64,000 nucleotides of DNA from Hyphococcus sp. (GCA_028281665.1 JANQJK010000026.1:62001-126000), one strand, 5' to 3'. Shown: positions 33,774 to 43,809, counted from the first letter of the stretch. Program-made: numbers and translations. The notes: generated from the letters alone by a model not told the origin.

Positions 33774-34763
33774 CTAAGCCACGCTCACTTCCGGTGCCGC
33801 TTCCGGCAGATCCTCGCCGAATGCGCGCTGGTAGAATTCCGCCACGGTCGGGCGCTCCAGCTCGTCGCATTTGTTAAGGAATGTAACGCGGAATGCGTAT
33901 CCGATGTCTTTGAAAATCTCTGCGTTCTGCGCCCAGTTGATGACGGTGCGCGGGCTCATCACCGTTGAGATGTCCCCGGCGATAAAGGCGTTTCGCGTCA
34001 TGTCGGCGACGCGCACCATGGCGTCGATCGCCTTGCGTCCTTCGTCGGATCCATAGAGCGGCGCCTTGGCGATGACGATTTTCACTTCCTCGTCATGGTC
34101 CAGATAGTTGAGCGTCGTCACGATTGACCAGCGGTCCATCTGGCCCTGGTTGATCTGCTGCGTGCCGTGATAAAGTCCGGTCGTATCGCCGAGGCCGATC
34201 GTATTCGTGGTCGCAAAAAGCCGGAACCATGGGTTCGGCGTCAGCACTTTGTTCTGGTCGAGCAGGGTCAGCCTTCCGTCCGCTTCAAGCACGCGCTGGA
34301 TGACGAACATGACGTCAGGCCGGCCGGCGTCATACTCGTCGAAAACAAGCGCTACCGGTCGCTGGAACGCCCAGGGCAGCATGCCTTCCTTGAACGCCGT
34401 GACCTGCACGCCGTTTTCCACCACGATGGCGTCCTTGCCGATCAGGTCGATCCGCGACACGTGGCTGTCGAGGTTGATCCGGATGCAGGGCCAGTTGAGA
34501 CGCGCGGCGACCTGTTCGATGTGCGTGGATTTCCCCGTGCCGTGATAGCCCTGCACCATCACCCGGCGATTGTAGGCGAAGCCGGCGAGGATCGATTGCG
34601 TTGTTTCAGGATCGAAGCGGTAGGCGGAATCCACCGGCGGGACGTAGTCGTTGGGCTCGTCGAATGCAGGAACCTCGAAGTCCGTCGGGACGCCGAATGT
34701 CTTTTTCGCCGAGACTTTGGCGGTCGGCCCGTCAGGGAACTTTTCGTCGGAAATCAACGCCAT
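33774..34763 (-). CDS. cobS: CobS-type AAA+ ATPase (cobaltochelatase subunit)
   Basis: The sequence is a clear CobS: the N-terminal [21 protein letters not shown], Walker [10 protein letters not shown] (72-80), Walker B VFDEYD (140-145), and the family stretch [27 protein letters not shown]. CobS forms the ATPase ring with CobT that drives cobalt insertion by CobN in aerobic cobalamin synthesis. CobS-like proteins are also kept in Alphaproteobacteria without that pathway. Here no cobT follows; the next gene downstream is the convergent lipoprotein B. A J-domain gene lies 97 bp upstream. Confidence 0.94.
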   Translation of the reverse strand: MALISDEKFPDGPTAKVSAKKTFGVPTDFEVPAFDEPNDYVPPVDSAYRFDPETTQSILAGFAYNRRVMVQGYHGTGKSTHIEQVAARLNWPCIRINLDSHVSRIDLIGKDAIVVENGVQVTAFKEGMLPWAFQRPVALVFDEYDAGRPDVMFVIQRVLEADGRLTLLDQNKVLTPNPWFRLFATTNTIGLGDTTGLYHGTQQINQGQMDRWSIVTTLNYLDHDEEVKIVIAKAPLYGSDEGRKAIDAMVRVADMTRNAFIAGDISTVMSPRTVINWAQNAEIFKDIGYAFRVTFLNKCDELERPTVAEFYQRAFGEDLPEAAPEVSVA

Positions 34764-34859
34764 AAGGCAGGTCTTCTTCTAAACTACCGTCAATTGCGCG
34801 GCGACAGTCGCGCCAACGCCGTTCCTAGGCAAGCTTTTCGGGCGCCGCAAGCGCGGTCC

Positions 34860-35501
34860 TCACAGATGACCGGCCTTTTTCAGGATCGTGTGGGCCTTAA
34901 CCACATCGGCGAGCTGCGCCTCGGCGCTGCGGTCGCCGCCATTCTGGTCCGGGTGAAAGCGGCGCACCAGCTCCGCATATCGCCGCCGGATCTCCCCGGC
35001 AGACGCCGTGTGGGGCAGGGCGAGGGTCTCGTAGGCCTTTTCTTGCAACTTCGAGAGGCGCTTCCCGTCCCGATAGGAGCCTCGCGTTCGCGCCCGGGCG
35101 GCGGCCTCCTCTTTGAAGATGCCGAAGGAGTCCTCCATGTCCGCAGCGCCGCGCGCATTGGCCGCGGCGCGGGCGCGATCATTCTTGCCCATGGACCATG
35201 TGGGCCGGTCGCCATAGAGATTGGCCTCGCGCGCGGCCTTGGCCTCGGACTCCGAGAGACCTTCGAAGTAGTTCCAGTTTTTGTTGTGCTCGCGGGCGTG
35301 GGCAAGGCAATACCAGAGGCGCTGCTTCGGTTCGCGCGGGCTTTTGGGCAGGCTGCACGCCGCCTGTTCGGCGCAGCCCTCCCACTCGCAGTCCCGCTCG
35401 CCGGGATCCGCTACGCGCGCCCTGGTTTTTTTCGCTTTCGCTTTTGCGCTGCCGACGCGGATGTCAAATCCGAGCCGCGGCTTGTAACTCTCTTTCGCCA
35501 T
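34860..35501 (-). CDS. J-domain protein with N-terminal Cys cluster
   Basis: The C-terminal 65 residues are a J domain: YETLALPHTASAGEIRRRYAELVRRFHPDQNGGD, with the HPD motif at 183-185 that stimulates DnaK ATPase. The N-terminal part has cysteines at 38, 43 and 49 and a YCLAHARE motif (C65, H68), which together could form a zinc site. The central region has GLSESEAKAAREANLYGDRPTW, conserved in alphaproteobacterial J-proteins near cobS. The ATG at 35499-35501 is preferred since the preceding frame overlaps the bolA promoter region. It is divergent from bolA, with 77 bp between them. Confidence 0.92.
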   Translation of the reverse strand: MAKESYKPRLGFDIRVGSAKAKAKKTRARVADPGERDCEWEGCAEQAACSLPKSPREPKQRLWYCLAHAREHNKNWNYFEGLSESEAKAAREANLYGDRPTWSMGKNDRARAAANARGAADMEDSFGIFKEEAAARARTRGSYRDGKRLSKLQEKAYETLALPHTASAGEIRRRYAELVRRFHPDQNGGDRSAEAQLADVVKAHTILKKAGHL

Positions 35502-35578
35502 GGACGCCAATATGGTGCGGCGCGGCAGCCGAAACAATCTTGACACGAGCGCGCAATATGCCATCTCCTTGTCCGCTT

Positions 35579-35878
35579 ATGTCTCAGTCTGAAACGTCCG
35601 TCGCCGCGCGCATCGAAACGAAGTTGCAGGCGGCCCTTTCGCCCGAAAAGCTCGACGTCATTGATGAGTCCCATTTGCATGCGGGGCACGCCGGCGCCCG
35701 GCCGGAAGGGGAAACGCATTTTCGACTGTTGGTCGTCGCCAGCGCTTTTGACGGGCTGAACCGGGTCGCGCGCCAACGCCGCATCAACGAAATTCTTCGC
35801 GACGAGCTGGGCGGGCCGGTTCACGCGCTCGCCATGAAAACGCTGACGCCCGCGGAAGCCGGCGGCGCACAGCAGTAA
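35579..35878 (+). CDS. BolA family protein
   Basis: The 99-residue product contains the BolA pattern: RIETKLQAALSPEKLDVIDES, HLHAGHAG, ETHFRLLVVASAFDGLNRVARQRRINEIL and DELGGPVHALAMKTL. BolA proteins pair with monothiol glutaredoxins in iron-sulfur cluster handling; some bind DNA. The conserved histidine in VHAL is present. An ATG seven codons upstream (35558) is an alternative start. A much longer open frame upstream is antisense to the J-domain gene and not coding. Confidence 0.92.
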   Translation: MSQSETSVAARIETKLQAALSPEKLDVIDESHLHAGHAGARPEGETHFRLLVVASAFDGLNRVARQRRINEILRDELGGPVHALAMKTLTPAEAGGAQQ

Positions 35879-36054
35879 CGAGCGGCGCGGCACGACAGAA
35901 CGTTCAGCGTCCGGAAATTTCTGTGCGGTTGCAGTGACCTTCGCCGGGGCCTGGCGGCGGAAGATTACAATTGCCGCCCACGCCCGAAGCCGCTAGCTCT
36001 ACAGGTTGGGGCGGGCGGCGCAGGCTGCGGATCCGCGATAAGACGGAAACAGCA

Positions 36055-36651
36055 ATGGACCTTCCTTACGCGCCTGCGACCTACGCGCTGATCGCGGCCA
36101 ATCTCATCGCCAGCATATATGCGCTCGCCTTCGATCACAGGTTCGCATCGCAGTTCGCCTTTCACGTGGGCGCCATTGCACGCCAGCGCCAGCACTATCG
36201 CGTCTTCACATCGTCCTTTCTCCACGGTGACGCGTTTCATCTCCTGTTCAACATGATGACGCTGTTCTTCTTCGGGCCGGCCGTGGAAGAGGCTCTTGGT
36301 ACGGACGGATTTCTCGTCGTCTATTTCGGCGCCGTCATGGCGAGCGGCGTCGCGTCGTTCTTCGTGAACCGGCGCGATCTCGACTACACGTCCCTCGGCG
36401 CGTCCGACGGCGTCGCGGGGACGGTCCTTGCTTTTTGTGTTTTTAACCCCTTCGCCCCGATCTACTTCTTCTTCATCCCGATACCCATTCCCGCCATCGT
36501 GTTTGGCGTTCTCTTTATCGTTATCTCCGCCGGATTGATGCGGCGCGATACGGGCCGCATCGCCCACGAAGCTCATCTCGCCGGCGCGCTCGCCGGCGTT
36601 CTGTTGACGATTGCCCAGGCGCCGGGGCTCGTCACGCAATTGTTCGCATAG
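36055..36651 (+). CDS. Rhomboid-family intramembrane serine protease
   Basis: The 198-residue membrane protein has about six spans and the rhomboid landmarks: FTSSFLHGDAFHLLFNMMTL with the oxyanion Asn66, the nucleophile Ser117 in SLGASDGVAG, and the catalytic His174 in HEAHLAGALAG. Rhomboids cut transmembrane substrates within the bilayer. The motif reads GASDG rather than the commoner GxSG, with Asp after the serine. The start is the ATG at 36055; the 28 upstream codons are Arg- and Pro-rich and unlike a rhomboid. Convergent with rnr, 36 bp away. Confidence 0.88.
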   Translation: MDLPYAPATYALIAANLIASIYALAFDHRFASQFAFHVGAIARQRQHYRVFTSSFLHGDAFHLLFNMMTLFFFGPAVEEALGTDGFLVVYFGAVMASGVASFFVNRRDLDYTSLGASDGVAGTVLAFCVFNPFAPIYFFFIPIPIPAIVFGVLFIVISAGLMRRDTGRIAHEAHLAGALAGVLLTIAQAPGLVTQLFA

Positions 36652-36687
36652 CGCTCCGCAGAGTCGGTGAATTCGGGGTGCAGGCGC

Positions 36688-39021
36688 TTAGTCTTTGCGT
36701 GGTTTGGCGTTTGCCTTACCCTTGCGTTTTTTCCGGCGCGGAGGGGGCGGCTTTCCGCCGGCTCGTTTTCCGCCCTTCGTTTTTCGGCGCGCCGTTTTCG
36801 AGGGCGTCTTTTTTCGCCGGGCCGGTTTTGCATCTCCCGGCGCCGGATCGCTGATCATCTCGAACCGCAATGAGCCGGTCAGCGGAATCGCTTCCTCAAG
36901 TTTCACGCGCACGGACTGACCGAGCCGAAAGACGCCGCCGGTCGTCTCGCCCACGACGCGGTGCATGGCGTCTTCAAAGTGAAAACGTTCCGCGCCGAGG
37001 CTGCGCATGGGGATGAAGCCGTCAGCGCCGGAGGGGTCGACCATGACAAAAAGGCCGTATTTCGTGACGCCGCGAATGCGCGCGTCGAACTCAGCGCCGA
37101 CGCGGGAGGCGAGATATTCGGAGAGATACCGATCGGTTGCTTCGCGCTCGGCGGCGATGGCGCGCCGCTCATAATCCGATATCTGTTCGGCGACCTCGGT
37201 GAGGACTGCCGCTTCCTCTTTCGTCTGGCCACCGGGGCCGAGCTTGACCGCGGTCACAAGAGCACGATGAACCACCAGGTCCGCATAGCGTCGAATGGGG
37301 GAGGTAAAGTGCGCGTAGCGCGGCAGGTTGAGGCCGAAATGGCCGCGATTGTCGGTGTCGTAAATTGCCTGGCGCTGGGCGCGGAGGACGATCTGCGAGA
37401 TCATCTCTTTCTCGTCGCGCGCTTCCGCAATTTTCAGGATCTGGTTGAAGTTCGCCGGACGCACCGAGCCGCCCTTGATGAGGGAATAATCGAGGCGGTC
37501 AAGATATTCCCGGACGCCTTCAAGGTCGTCTTCGTCCGGTTGGTCATGTACCCGGTAAATCAATTCAAGGCGCGCGCGCTCCAGCGTTTCCGCCGCGGCG
37601 ACATTGGCGAGGATCATGAACTCCTCGATGACGCGGTGGGCGTCGAACCGTTCGCGCTTGACCACGTCGGCGACTTCTCCCCGCTCATTCAGAACGACCT
37701 TGCGCTCGGGGAGATCGAGATCGAGGGGCGCGCGCTTGGATCGCTCGCTCCAGCGCGCGCGAAACGCGCCGAAAAGATTACGCACGGCGTCGCGGATTTC
37801 TGCTGGCGCGTCTACGTCTTTCGGGTCGCCGCCCTCCGAGATCGCCTGCGCGTCTTCATAGGAGAGTTTTGCCGCGGACCGCATGATCGCGCGCATGAAT
37901 CGGTGGGACTTTTTGCGCCCGCCGGAATCGATGATCATCTCCACTGCAAGGCAGGGGCGATCCTCGCCCGCGCGCAACGAACACAGGTCGTTGGACAATC
38001 GCTCAGGCAACATCGGCACGACGCGGTCCGGCAGGTATACCGAGTTTGCCCGTCGCAGCGCTTCCTTGTCGAGTTCGCTTCCTGCACGGACGAAATAGCT
38101 GACATCTGCAATGGCGACGATGACGCGGTGGCCGGCTGGATTGGCGGGGTCTGGATCGGGTTCCGCGAAGCAGGCGTCGTCATGGTCCTTCGCGTCCGCC
38201 GGATCGATCGTGAACAGCGGCGTCGAGCGCAGATCCGTGCGCCCGTCCGGCGTCGGCAACTGCGCTTTGTCCGCTTCGGCGATGACAGACTTCGGGAACT
38301 CCGTTGGAATGCCGTGATTGGCGAGCGCAATCGTTGAATAGGCGTTGCGGTCGTCAATGTGGCCTTCGATCTTTCGAACCCGCGCTTTTTGCGCGCCGTA
38401 GCCGCGGGCGTTCTTCGTTTCGACCCAGACGAGGTCCCCGTCCTTTGCGCCGGCGTCGTCGCCCGGATCGATACCAAACGTTCCGCGGGCGCGCCGTTCG
38501 ACCGGTTCGGCGATGGTCCGGCCACGGCCTTTTCTGAACACGGCGAGAAAACGGTGCGCGCCCTTGCCGATCGCTTTCATGATTTCGGCGGCGTAGGCGC
38601 CGTCGCCGGTCGGTTTCAGGCGCGCGAGCACGCGGTCGCCGACGCCGGGCGCCGGTTTGAACTTCATGGCACGTTTTTCGGAGATGCGAATGAGGGGCGG
38701 GTCGTGATCGTCTTTCCAGCCAGCCGGTTCGCATTCGAGATCGCCGTCATGGGTGACGCCGATAATGTCGATTGGCATGACAGGCGGCAGTTTGCCGGCG
38801 ACTTTCACGCGCTTGCCGCCGGCAAGGTCGATGACGCCTTCCGCTTCCATGTCTTTCAGGAGCGCGCGCAATCCGGCGCGGGCTTCGCCCTTGACGCCAA
38901 AGGCGCGGGCGATGTCGCGCCGGATCGAGGCGCCGTCGCTGTCATTGAGGAATTCGATGATGTCGTTACGGGAGGGTAGGGACGGCGCCGGAGCGCGCCG
39001 TTTCTTTTTTGTAGTTGTCAT
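36688..39021 (-). CDS. rnr: Ribonuclease R
   Basis: RNase R is a processive 3'-5' exoribonuclease that degrades structured RNA. The 777-residue protein has an N-terminal winged helix and cold-shock-like domains, the RNB catalytic domain with acidic metal ligands in DPADAKDHDDACF and the conserved NSVYLPDRVVPMLPERLSNDLCSL-type stretch (pieces seen around residues 315-345), an S1 domain (GVTKYGLFVMVDPSGADGF) and a Lys/Arg-rich C-terminal tail. It is the distal member of the topA-rnr block, with an M23 peptidase gene inserted between. Confidence 0.96.
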   Translation of the reverse strand: MTTTKKKRRAPAPSLPSRNDIIEFLNDSDGASIRRDIARAFGVKGEARAGLRALLKDMEAEGVIDLAGGKRVKVAGKLPPVMPIDIIGVTHDGDLECEPAGWKDDHDPPLIRISEKRAMKFKPAPGVGDRVLARLKPTGDGAYAAEIMKAIGKGAHRFLAVFRKGRGRTIAEPVERRARGTFGIDPGDDAGAKDGDLVWVETKNARGYGAQKARVRKIEGHIDDRNAYSTIALANHGIPTEFPKSVIAEADKAQLPTPDGRTDLRSTPLFTIDPADAKDHDDACFAEPDPDPANPAGHRVIVAIADVSYFVRAGSELDKEALRRANSVYLPDRVVPMLPERLSNDLCSLRAGEDRPCLAVEMIIDSGGRKKSHRFMRAIMRSAAKLSYEDAQAISEGGDPKDVDAPAEIRDAVRNLFGAFRARWSERSKRAPLDLDLPERKVVLNERGEVADVVKRERFDAHRVIEEFMILANVAAAETLERARLELIYRVHDQPDEDDLEGVREYLDRLDYSLIKGGSVRPANFNQILKIAEARDEKEMISQIVLRAQRQAIYDTDNRGHFGLNLPRYAHFTSPIRRYADLVVHRALVTAVKLGPGGQTKEEAAVLTEVAEQISDYERRAIAAEREATDRYLSEYLASRVGAEFDARIRGVTKYGLFVMVDPSGADGFIPMRSLGAERFHFEDAMHRVVGETTGGVFRLGQSVRVKLEEAIPLTGSLRFEMISDPAPGDAKPARRKKTPSKTARRKTKGGKRAGGKPPPPRRKKRKGKANAKPRKD

Positions 39022-39114
39022 ATTCTTTCATTGTATCAGGTTGCGCGGCCGCACAACAGCGGGGTGTTGCCCGGTGATTGGCGATTGCCGGCGGTCTCTA
39101 AATCCCTGACGTCG

Positions 39115-39681
39115 TTATCGTCCCGCCGTCAGGGGATCGACCGCGCGGCCGCGAATAAGGAATTCGTAATGTAGGTGCACGGCGGTGGCGTTTCCAGTGT
39201 CGCCGGTCCGACCGATGGGGTCGCCGCGCCGAACCCGGCCTCCTTCGCGCAGATTGCGGGCGTAGGACGAAAGGTGCGCGTAACGGGTCTGGGTTCTCGC
39301 GTTATGGCGGATCACAACGGTTCGCCCATAGCCGCGCCGGGAGCCGATGAACTCGACGACGCCGTCGCCGCCGGCGACGATGGTGCGTGGCGCGCCGGTG
39401 TAAAGGTCGAGGCCTTCGTGAAACGAGCCGGCCCCGCCGCGACGCGGGCCGAAGCCGGAGGAGACGCATCCGTCAACCGGCGCCCGCAAAAGGCTGGCGC
39501 CGCCGATCTCCGCGATGGGTTCGAAACCGCGGACTTGTCTCGTTCGATCCGTTGCCGGTGCATTGGCGACGCTGCCCGGGCAAACCCGGAGCGCGCCGAA
39601 CCGCCCGGTCTCGACCGGCGCCGGGGCGGGGGCGCAGGCCGCGAGGCCAAGCGCCAGAATGGTAAACGCAACAATACGCAT
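39115..39681 (-). CDS. M23-family zinc peptidase lipoprotein
   Basis: A lipobox GLAAC (Cys16) indicates a lipoprotein. The LytM/M23 domain retains all ligands: His88 and Asp92 in FHEGLDLY, His136 in YAHLSSYA, and His169 and His171 in VHLHYEF. Active M23 enzymes cut peptide crosslinks in peptidoglycan. At 188 residues it is short, with no LysM or coiled-coil domain. It lies on the same strand between topA and rnr, not a usual member of that block. Confidence 0.92.
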   Translation of the reverse strand: MRIVAFTILALGLAACAPAPAPVETGRFGALRVCPGSVANAPATDRTRQVRGFEPIAEIGGASLLRAPVDGCVSSGFGPRRGGAGSFHEGLDLYTGAPRTIVAGGDGVVEFIGSRRGYGRTVVIRHNARTQTRYAHLSSYARNLREGGRVRRGDPIGRTGDTGNATAVHLHYEFLIRGRAVDPLTAGR

Positions 39682-39874
39682 CCTGCGCCTCCTTTAACCC
39701 GAAAGGGCGCCGGAATTATGAACAAGCCCGCGCAAAAACGCGCCGGCGCAGTAACCGGCGGCGGCGCTGCGGTTAAAGTCTGACGTTGCGGCGTTTGGGT
39801 GTCTTATAGAAGTGGATAGTAACCGCTCGTAATTTCGAGACGAGAGTCCGGAAGCCCGGCACGGCGACGCGCTT

Positions 39875-42499
39875 TTATTCGCCGGCGGCTTTTTTTGTCG
39901 CCTTTTTGGTCGCTTTCTTTTTTGTAGCCTTCTTCTTGGTCGCTTTCTTTTTGGTTGCCTTTTTCTTGCGCGGGGCTTTTTTCTCCCGCTCGGCGATCCA
40001 CTCCAGCGCCTGTTCCAGCGTTACGTCTTCCGGCTCGATCCCGTTTGGAATCGTTGCGTTGGTTTTTTCGTGTTTGACGTAGGGTCCGTAGCGTCCGTCG
40101 AGCACATTGACCGGTTCGCCGGTGTCCGGGTGCGCGCCGAGTTCCTTCAGTGCTTTCGCCTGACGGCGTGCGCGGGGGTTTGCCTTCTTTTCTGCGATCA
40201 GCGTAACGGCCCGGTTGAGACCAATCTCAAACACATCGTCAACGGACGGCAGGTTTGCGTAGATCTTGCCGTGCTTGACGAACGGGCCGTAACGGCCAAG
40301 GCCCGCTTCGATAAGTTCGCCGTCTTCCGGGTGTGCGCCGACGGGGCGCGGCAGCGACAACAGCATCAGGGCTTTTTCAAGGTCAACCGTGCTGACGTCC
40401 CAGCCTTTCGGAATGCCGGAACGTTTCGGTTTTTCCTTGGAGCCCTTTTCCTGTTCGCCGAGCTGAACGTAGGGACCGAACCGCCCGATCTTCAGCCACA
40501 CGTCCAGATTGCTCTCCGGGTCCACGCCGAGCACCTTGTCAGCCGATGCAGCGCCGTCATCGCCATCGCCGAGTGCGGTTAACTGGCGCGTGTAGTTGCA
40601 TTCAGGATAATTTACGCAGCCGATAAACGCGCCGTAGCGTCCGGTCTTCAAAGAGAGTTGTCCGCCGTCGCGGCCTTCTTCGAGACAGGTCGGGCAGGCG
40701 CGCGGGTCGGACCCGTCTTCCTTTTTGGGGAAGATCAGCGGACCCAGGGACTCATTCAGCGCATCAAGAACTTCGGAGATGCGCAGCTCGCCAATGTCTT
40801 CAACGGCGGCGTGAAACTCCGACCAGAAATTGCGCAGGAACGCCTTCCAGTCCGCATCGCCGGCGGAGATCTCATCAAGCGTTTCTTCAAGGTCGGCCGT
40901 AAAGTCGTATTCGACATACTTTTTGAAATAGTTTTCGAGAAACGCGGTGACGATGCGGCCCTTGGAATCCGGAATGAAGCGGTTCTTGTCCATGTTGACG
41001 TAACCGCGGTCGCGCAGAACCGACAGGATAGACGCATAGGTCGACGGACGGCCGATGCCGAGTTCTTCAAGGCGCTTAACGAGGCTCGCTTCGGAAAAGC
41101 GCGGCGGCGGCTGGGTGAAGTGCTGGTCGGCTTTCACGTCCGACGCGCTTGCCGCTTCGCCGGTTTTCAACTTCGGCAGGACGCCCGCGCCGTCTTCCCC
41201 GTCAGCGTCGTCCTTGCCTTCCTCGTAGAGCTTCAAAAAGCCGTCGAAGAGAATAACGGATCCGGTGGCGCGCAAGCCCGTTTTCTTGTCCGAAGACAGG
41301 AGGTCGATGGTCGTATTTTCGAGCCGGGCCTGTTCCATCTGGCTCGCCATGGCGCGCTTCCAGATCAGCTCGTAAAGGCGATGCTCATCGTCGCCGAGGC
41401 CGCGCATTTTTGCCGGCGTGCGTCCGAAGGATGTGGGGCGGATGCATTCGTGCGCTTCCTGCGCGTTCTTGGCCTTGGATTTGTAGACCCGCGGCTTTTC
41501 CGGCACATAATTGTCGCCGAACTCGGCGCCGACGGTTTTACGCGCATTGTTTATGGCTTCCGGCGCCATGTCGACGCCGTCGGTTCGCATATAGGTGATG
41601 AGGCCGGTGGTCTCGCCGCCAATGTCGATCCCTTCATAAAGACGCTGCGCGGTGCGCATGGTGCGTTGCGCGTTAAAGCCCAGCTTGCGCGCGGCTTCCT
41701 GTTGCAGGGTTGAGGTGGTGAAAGGCGGCGGCGGATTTCGTTTGGTCGGTTTCGCTTCGACGGAGTCGACGACGAACGATGCGGCCTCGACCGCCTTCTT
41801 CGCCGCTGTCGCCGCCGCTTCGTCCGGCAGCGAGAACTTTTTCAGCTTTTCGCCCTTATGAATAATGAGCCGCGCTTCGAACGGCGCCGACCCGCCGGAC
41901 GTCGCCTGCGCCGCGACCGTCCAGTATTCCTCGGGAACAAAGAGTTCGATTTCGAGTTCGCGCTCGCAGATGAGACGCAGGGCCACCGACTGAACGCGGC
42001 CGGCGGAACGCGAGCCGGGCAGCTTCCGCCAGAGCACCGGCGACAGCGTAAAGCCGACAAGATAGTCCAGGGCGCGGCGAGCGAGATAAGCGTCGACGAG
42101 GTCGGCGTCGATTTCCCGCGGATGCGCCATGGCGTCCTGCACCGCCGCCTTGGTGATGGCGTTAAAGGCGACGCGATCGATGCGCACGTCTTTCAGCGCC
42201 TTCTTGTCCGCGAGCGCCTCGATCAGGTGCCAGGAAATTGCTTCGCCTTCGCGATCCGGGTCGGTGGCGAGCACGAGGCGGTCGGCCCCCTTAACGGCGC
42301 TTGCGATTTCATTGACCCGCTTCTTCGACGCGGCGTCCAGCTCCCAGACCATCTTGAAGTCGTTGTCCGGGTCAACGGAGCCGTTTTTTGACGGCAGGTC
42401 GCGGATATGGCCGTAGGAAGCCAGCACTTTGAAGCCGGACCCCAGATACTTGTTGATGGTCTTCGCCTTGGAAGGAGACTCAACAACGACGACTTGCAT
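39875..42499 (-). CDS. topA: DNA topoisomerase I
   Basis: TopA relaxes negative supercoils by cutting one strand. The protein starts MQVVVVESPSKAKTINKYLG (Toprim domain) and contains ATDPDREGEAISWHL, the active-site tyrosine in GLITYMRTDGVDM and a four-cysteine zinc finger (CPTC with CVNYPEC). The C-terminus has three repeated GRxGPYV/FVK modules and a tail of KKATK repeats ending AAGE. The ATG at 42497-42499 fits homologues; 24 upstream codons are excluded. It sits in the conserved order plsY-dprA-topA. Confidence 0.97.
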   Translation of the reverse strand: MQVVVVESPSKAKTINKYLGSGFKVLASYGHIRDLPSKNGSVDPDNDFKMVWELDAASKKRVNEIASAVKGADRLVLATDPDREGEAISWHLIEALADKKALKDVRIDRVAFNAITKAAVQDAMAHPREIDADLVDAYLARRALDYLVGFTLSPVLWRKLPGSRSAGRVQSVALRLICERELEIELFVPEEYWTVAAQATSGGSAPFEARLIIHKGEKLKKFSLPDEAAATAAKKAVEAASFVVDSVEAKPTKRNPPPPFTTSTLQQEAARKLGFNAQRTMRTAQRLYEGIDIGGETTGLITYMRTDGVDMAPEAINNARKTVGAEFGDNYVPEKPRVYKSKAKNAQEAHECIRPTSFGRTPAKMRGLGDDEHRLYELIWKRAMASQMEQARLENTTIDLLSSDKKTGLRATGSVILFDGFLKLYEEGKDDADGEDGAGVLPKLKTGEAASASDVKADQHFTQPPPRFSEASLVKRLEELGIGRPSTYASILSVLRDRGYVNMDKNRFIPDSKGRIVTAFLENYFKKYVEYDFTADLEETLDEISAGDADWKAFLRNFWSEFHAAVEDIGELRISEVLDALNESLGPLIFPKKEDGSDPRACPTCLEEGRDGGQLSLKTGRYGAFIGCVNYPECNYTRQLTALGDGDDGAASADKVLGVDPESNLDVWLKIGRFGPYVQLGEQEKGSKEKPKRSGIPKGWDVSTVDLEKALMLLSLPRPVGAHPEDGELIEAGLGRYGPFVKHGKIYANLPSVDDVFEIGLNRAVTLIAEKKANPRARRQAKALKELGAHPDTGEPVNVLDGRYGPYVKHEKTNATIPNGIEPEDVTLEQALEWIAEREKKAPRKKKATKKKATKKKATKKKATKKATKKAAGE

Positions 42500-42687
42500 G
42501 GGAGGTTGACCTTTGGGGCGGCTGCGTTTTGGCGCGCGGTAATGCGTGAGCCCTGCGGCTCCTGTCAACACCTCGCATTTTGCACACGCAGCGCAGCGGG
42601 CGCTTTTATTGCTTCGCCATCACCACAGGTGAGGCCGGAAAACCTGTTTTAAATCAGCCCACTGCCTGCATTATTGGAGGGTTTCCC

Positions 42688-43809
42688 TCAATCCGGGGCC
42701 AGCGAGAACCGGCCGCCGGAATGCTCCTGGGCCGCGCCGGTGAGCACCAGCTCCAACAGCGCATCGGCGAAAATCCCCGGCGGGGGCTGGAGTTCGCGCA
42801 CAAGGTCGTCGCGATGCTGCGGAGTGTAGCTGAGAAGGCCAAGGATTTCCTCGCGCAGGGCTGCCACGGCTGCGGGGTCCGGCATCCCGGCGTCTTTTCC
42901 GCCGGTCCAGTCGAATTCATCCCGCCGGTCTTCGCGGGCGCCGCGGGCCTGTTCAGCAAGAACATCAAGAATGTCCTCAGCGTTTTCAATCAGCGTCGCG
43001 CCGTCCCGTATGAGACGGTTGGCGCCCTGACAGCGCGGATCGAGGGGCGAGCCCGGCACGGCGAAAACCTCGCGGCCCTGTTCCAGCGCAAACCGCGCGG
43101 TGATGAGCGTGCCGGATCGGGCTGCGGCCTCGACAACGACGACGCCGCGAGAGAGACCGGAGATGAGGCGGTTGCGTTTCGGAAAATCCCGGGCCGTCGG
43201 CCGCTGGCCCATGGCGCATTCGGACATCACCGCGCCGTCCCGGGCGATGTCTTCGGTCAACTGGTCATGTTCCGACGGGTAGATCACGTCGACGCCGCCG
43301 GCGACGACGGCGATGGTGCCGGTCGACAGCGCGGCCGCGTGGGCGGCGCCGTCTATGCCTCTGGCGAGGCCGGACACGACGACGATGCCGGCTTCGCCAA
43401 GCCCGGCGGCGAGGCTGCGCGCCATTTTGCGTCCGACGCCGGAAGCGTTGCGTGCGCCGATAATGGCGATCGCGGGTTTTTCGAACAACGACGCGTGACC
43501 GCGCAGAAACAACAGCGGCGGCGGATCGGCGATGGCGCGCATCGGCGCCGGGTAGTCGTCCTCGCAAAACGCGATGACACGCGCATCGCGTGCGAAGGCG
43601 CGGTCGAGTTCCGCTTCCGCCGCGTCGCGGTCGGCTGCACGCAACGGGCGCCGTCGGCCGGCTTTGGTGGAAAGCTCCGGCAAAGCGGCGAGCGCTTCGG
43701 CGGCGGAGCCGTACCGGGCGATGAGCTGATGAAAAGTGATCGGCCCGATGCTGGGCGTGCGGATAAGTTGCAGCCAGTCGAGCCGTTCGCGGTCGTCAAG
43801 TGCTGGCAT
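42688..43809 (-). CDS. dprA: DNA-processing protein DprA
   Basis: DprA protects incoming single-stranded DNA and loads RecA during natural transformation. The Rossmann core contains FEKPAIAIIGARNASGVGRKMA, VVSGLARGIDGAAHAAAL, and FPKRNRLISGLSRGVVVVEAAARSGTLITARFALEQGREVFAVPGSP-type segments in order. A SAM-like N-terminal helix bundle and a C-terminal winged helix (LLSYTPQHRDDLVREL) frame it. It overlaps the upstream plsY gene by 14 bp, so both are cotranscribed. Confidence 0.96.
   Translation of the reverse strand: MPALDDRERLDWLQLIRTPSIGPITFHQLIARYGSAAEALAALPELSTKAGRRRPLRAADRDAAEAELDRAFARDARVIAFCEDDYPAPMRAIADPPPLLFLRGHASLFEKPAIAIIGARNASGVGRKMARSLAAGLGEAGIVVVSGLARGIDGAAHAAALSTGTIAVVAGGVDVIYPSEHDQLTEDIARDGAVMSECAMGQRPTARDFPKRNRLISGLSRGVVVVEAAARSGTLITARFALEQGREVFAVPGSPLDPRCQGANRLIRDGATLIENAEDILDVLAEQARGAREDRRDEFDWTGGKDAGMPDPAAVAALREEILGLLSYTPQHRDDLVRELQPPPGIFADALLELVLTGAAQEHSGGRFSLAPD

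Noticed and set aside
34167-35543. 458-codon plus-strand open frame
   Set aside because: It is antisense to cobS and the J-domain gene and exists only because GC-rich codons leave few stops on the other strand; the product resembles no protein.
35198-35578. Long N-terminal extension of bolA
   Set aside because: The extension is antisense to the J-domain gene and Arg/Pro-rich; BolA proteins begin near the chosen ATG.
36961-38337. 458-codon plus-strand open frame
   Set aside because: It lies entirely opposite rnr, whose protein is clearly recognisable.
39900-39995. Tandem repeats in the topA 3' end as a possible CRISPR or satellite
   Set aside because: They are codons of the KKATK repeats of the topoisomerase tail, a common feature of this protein.
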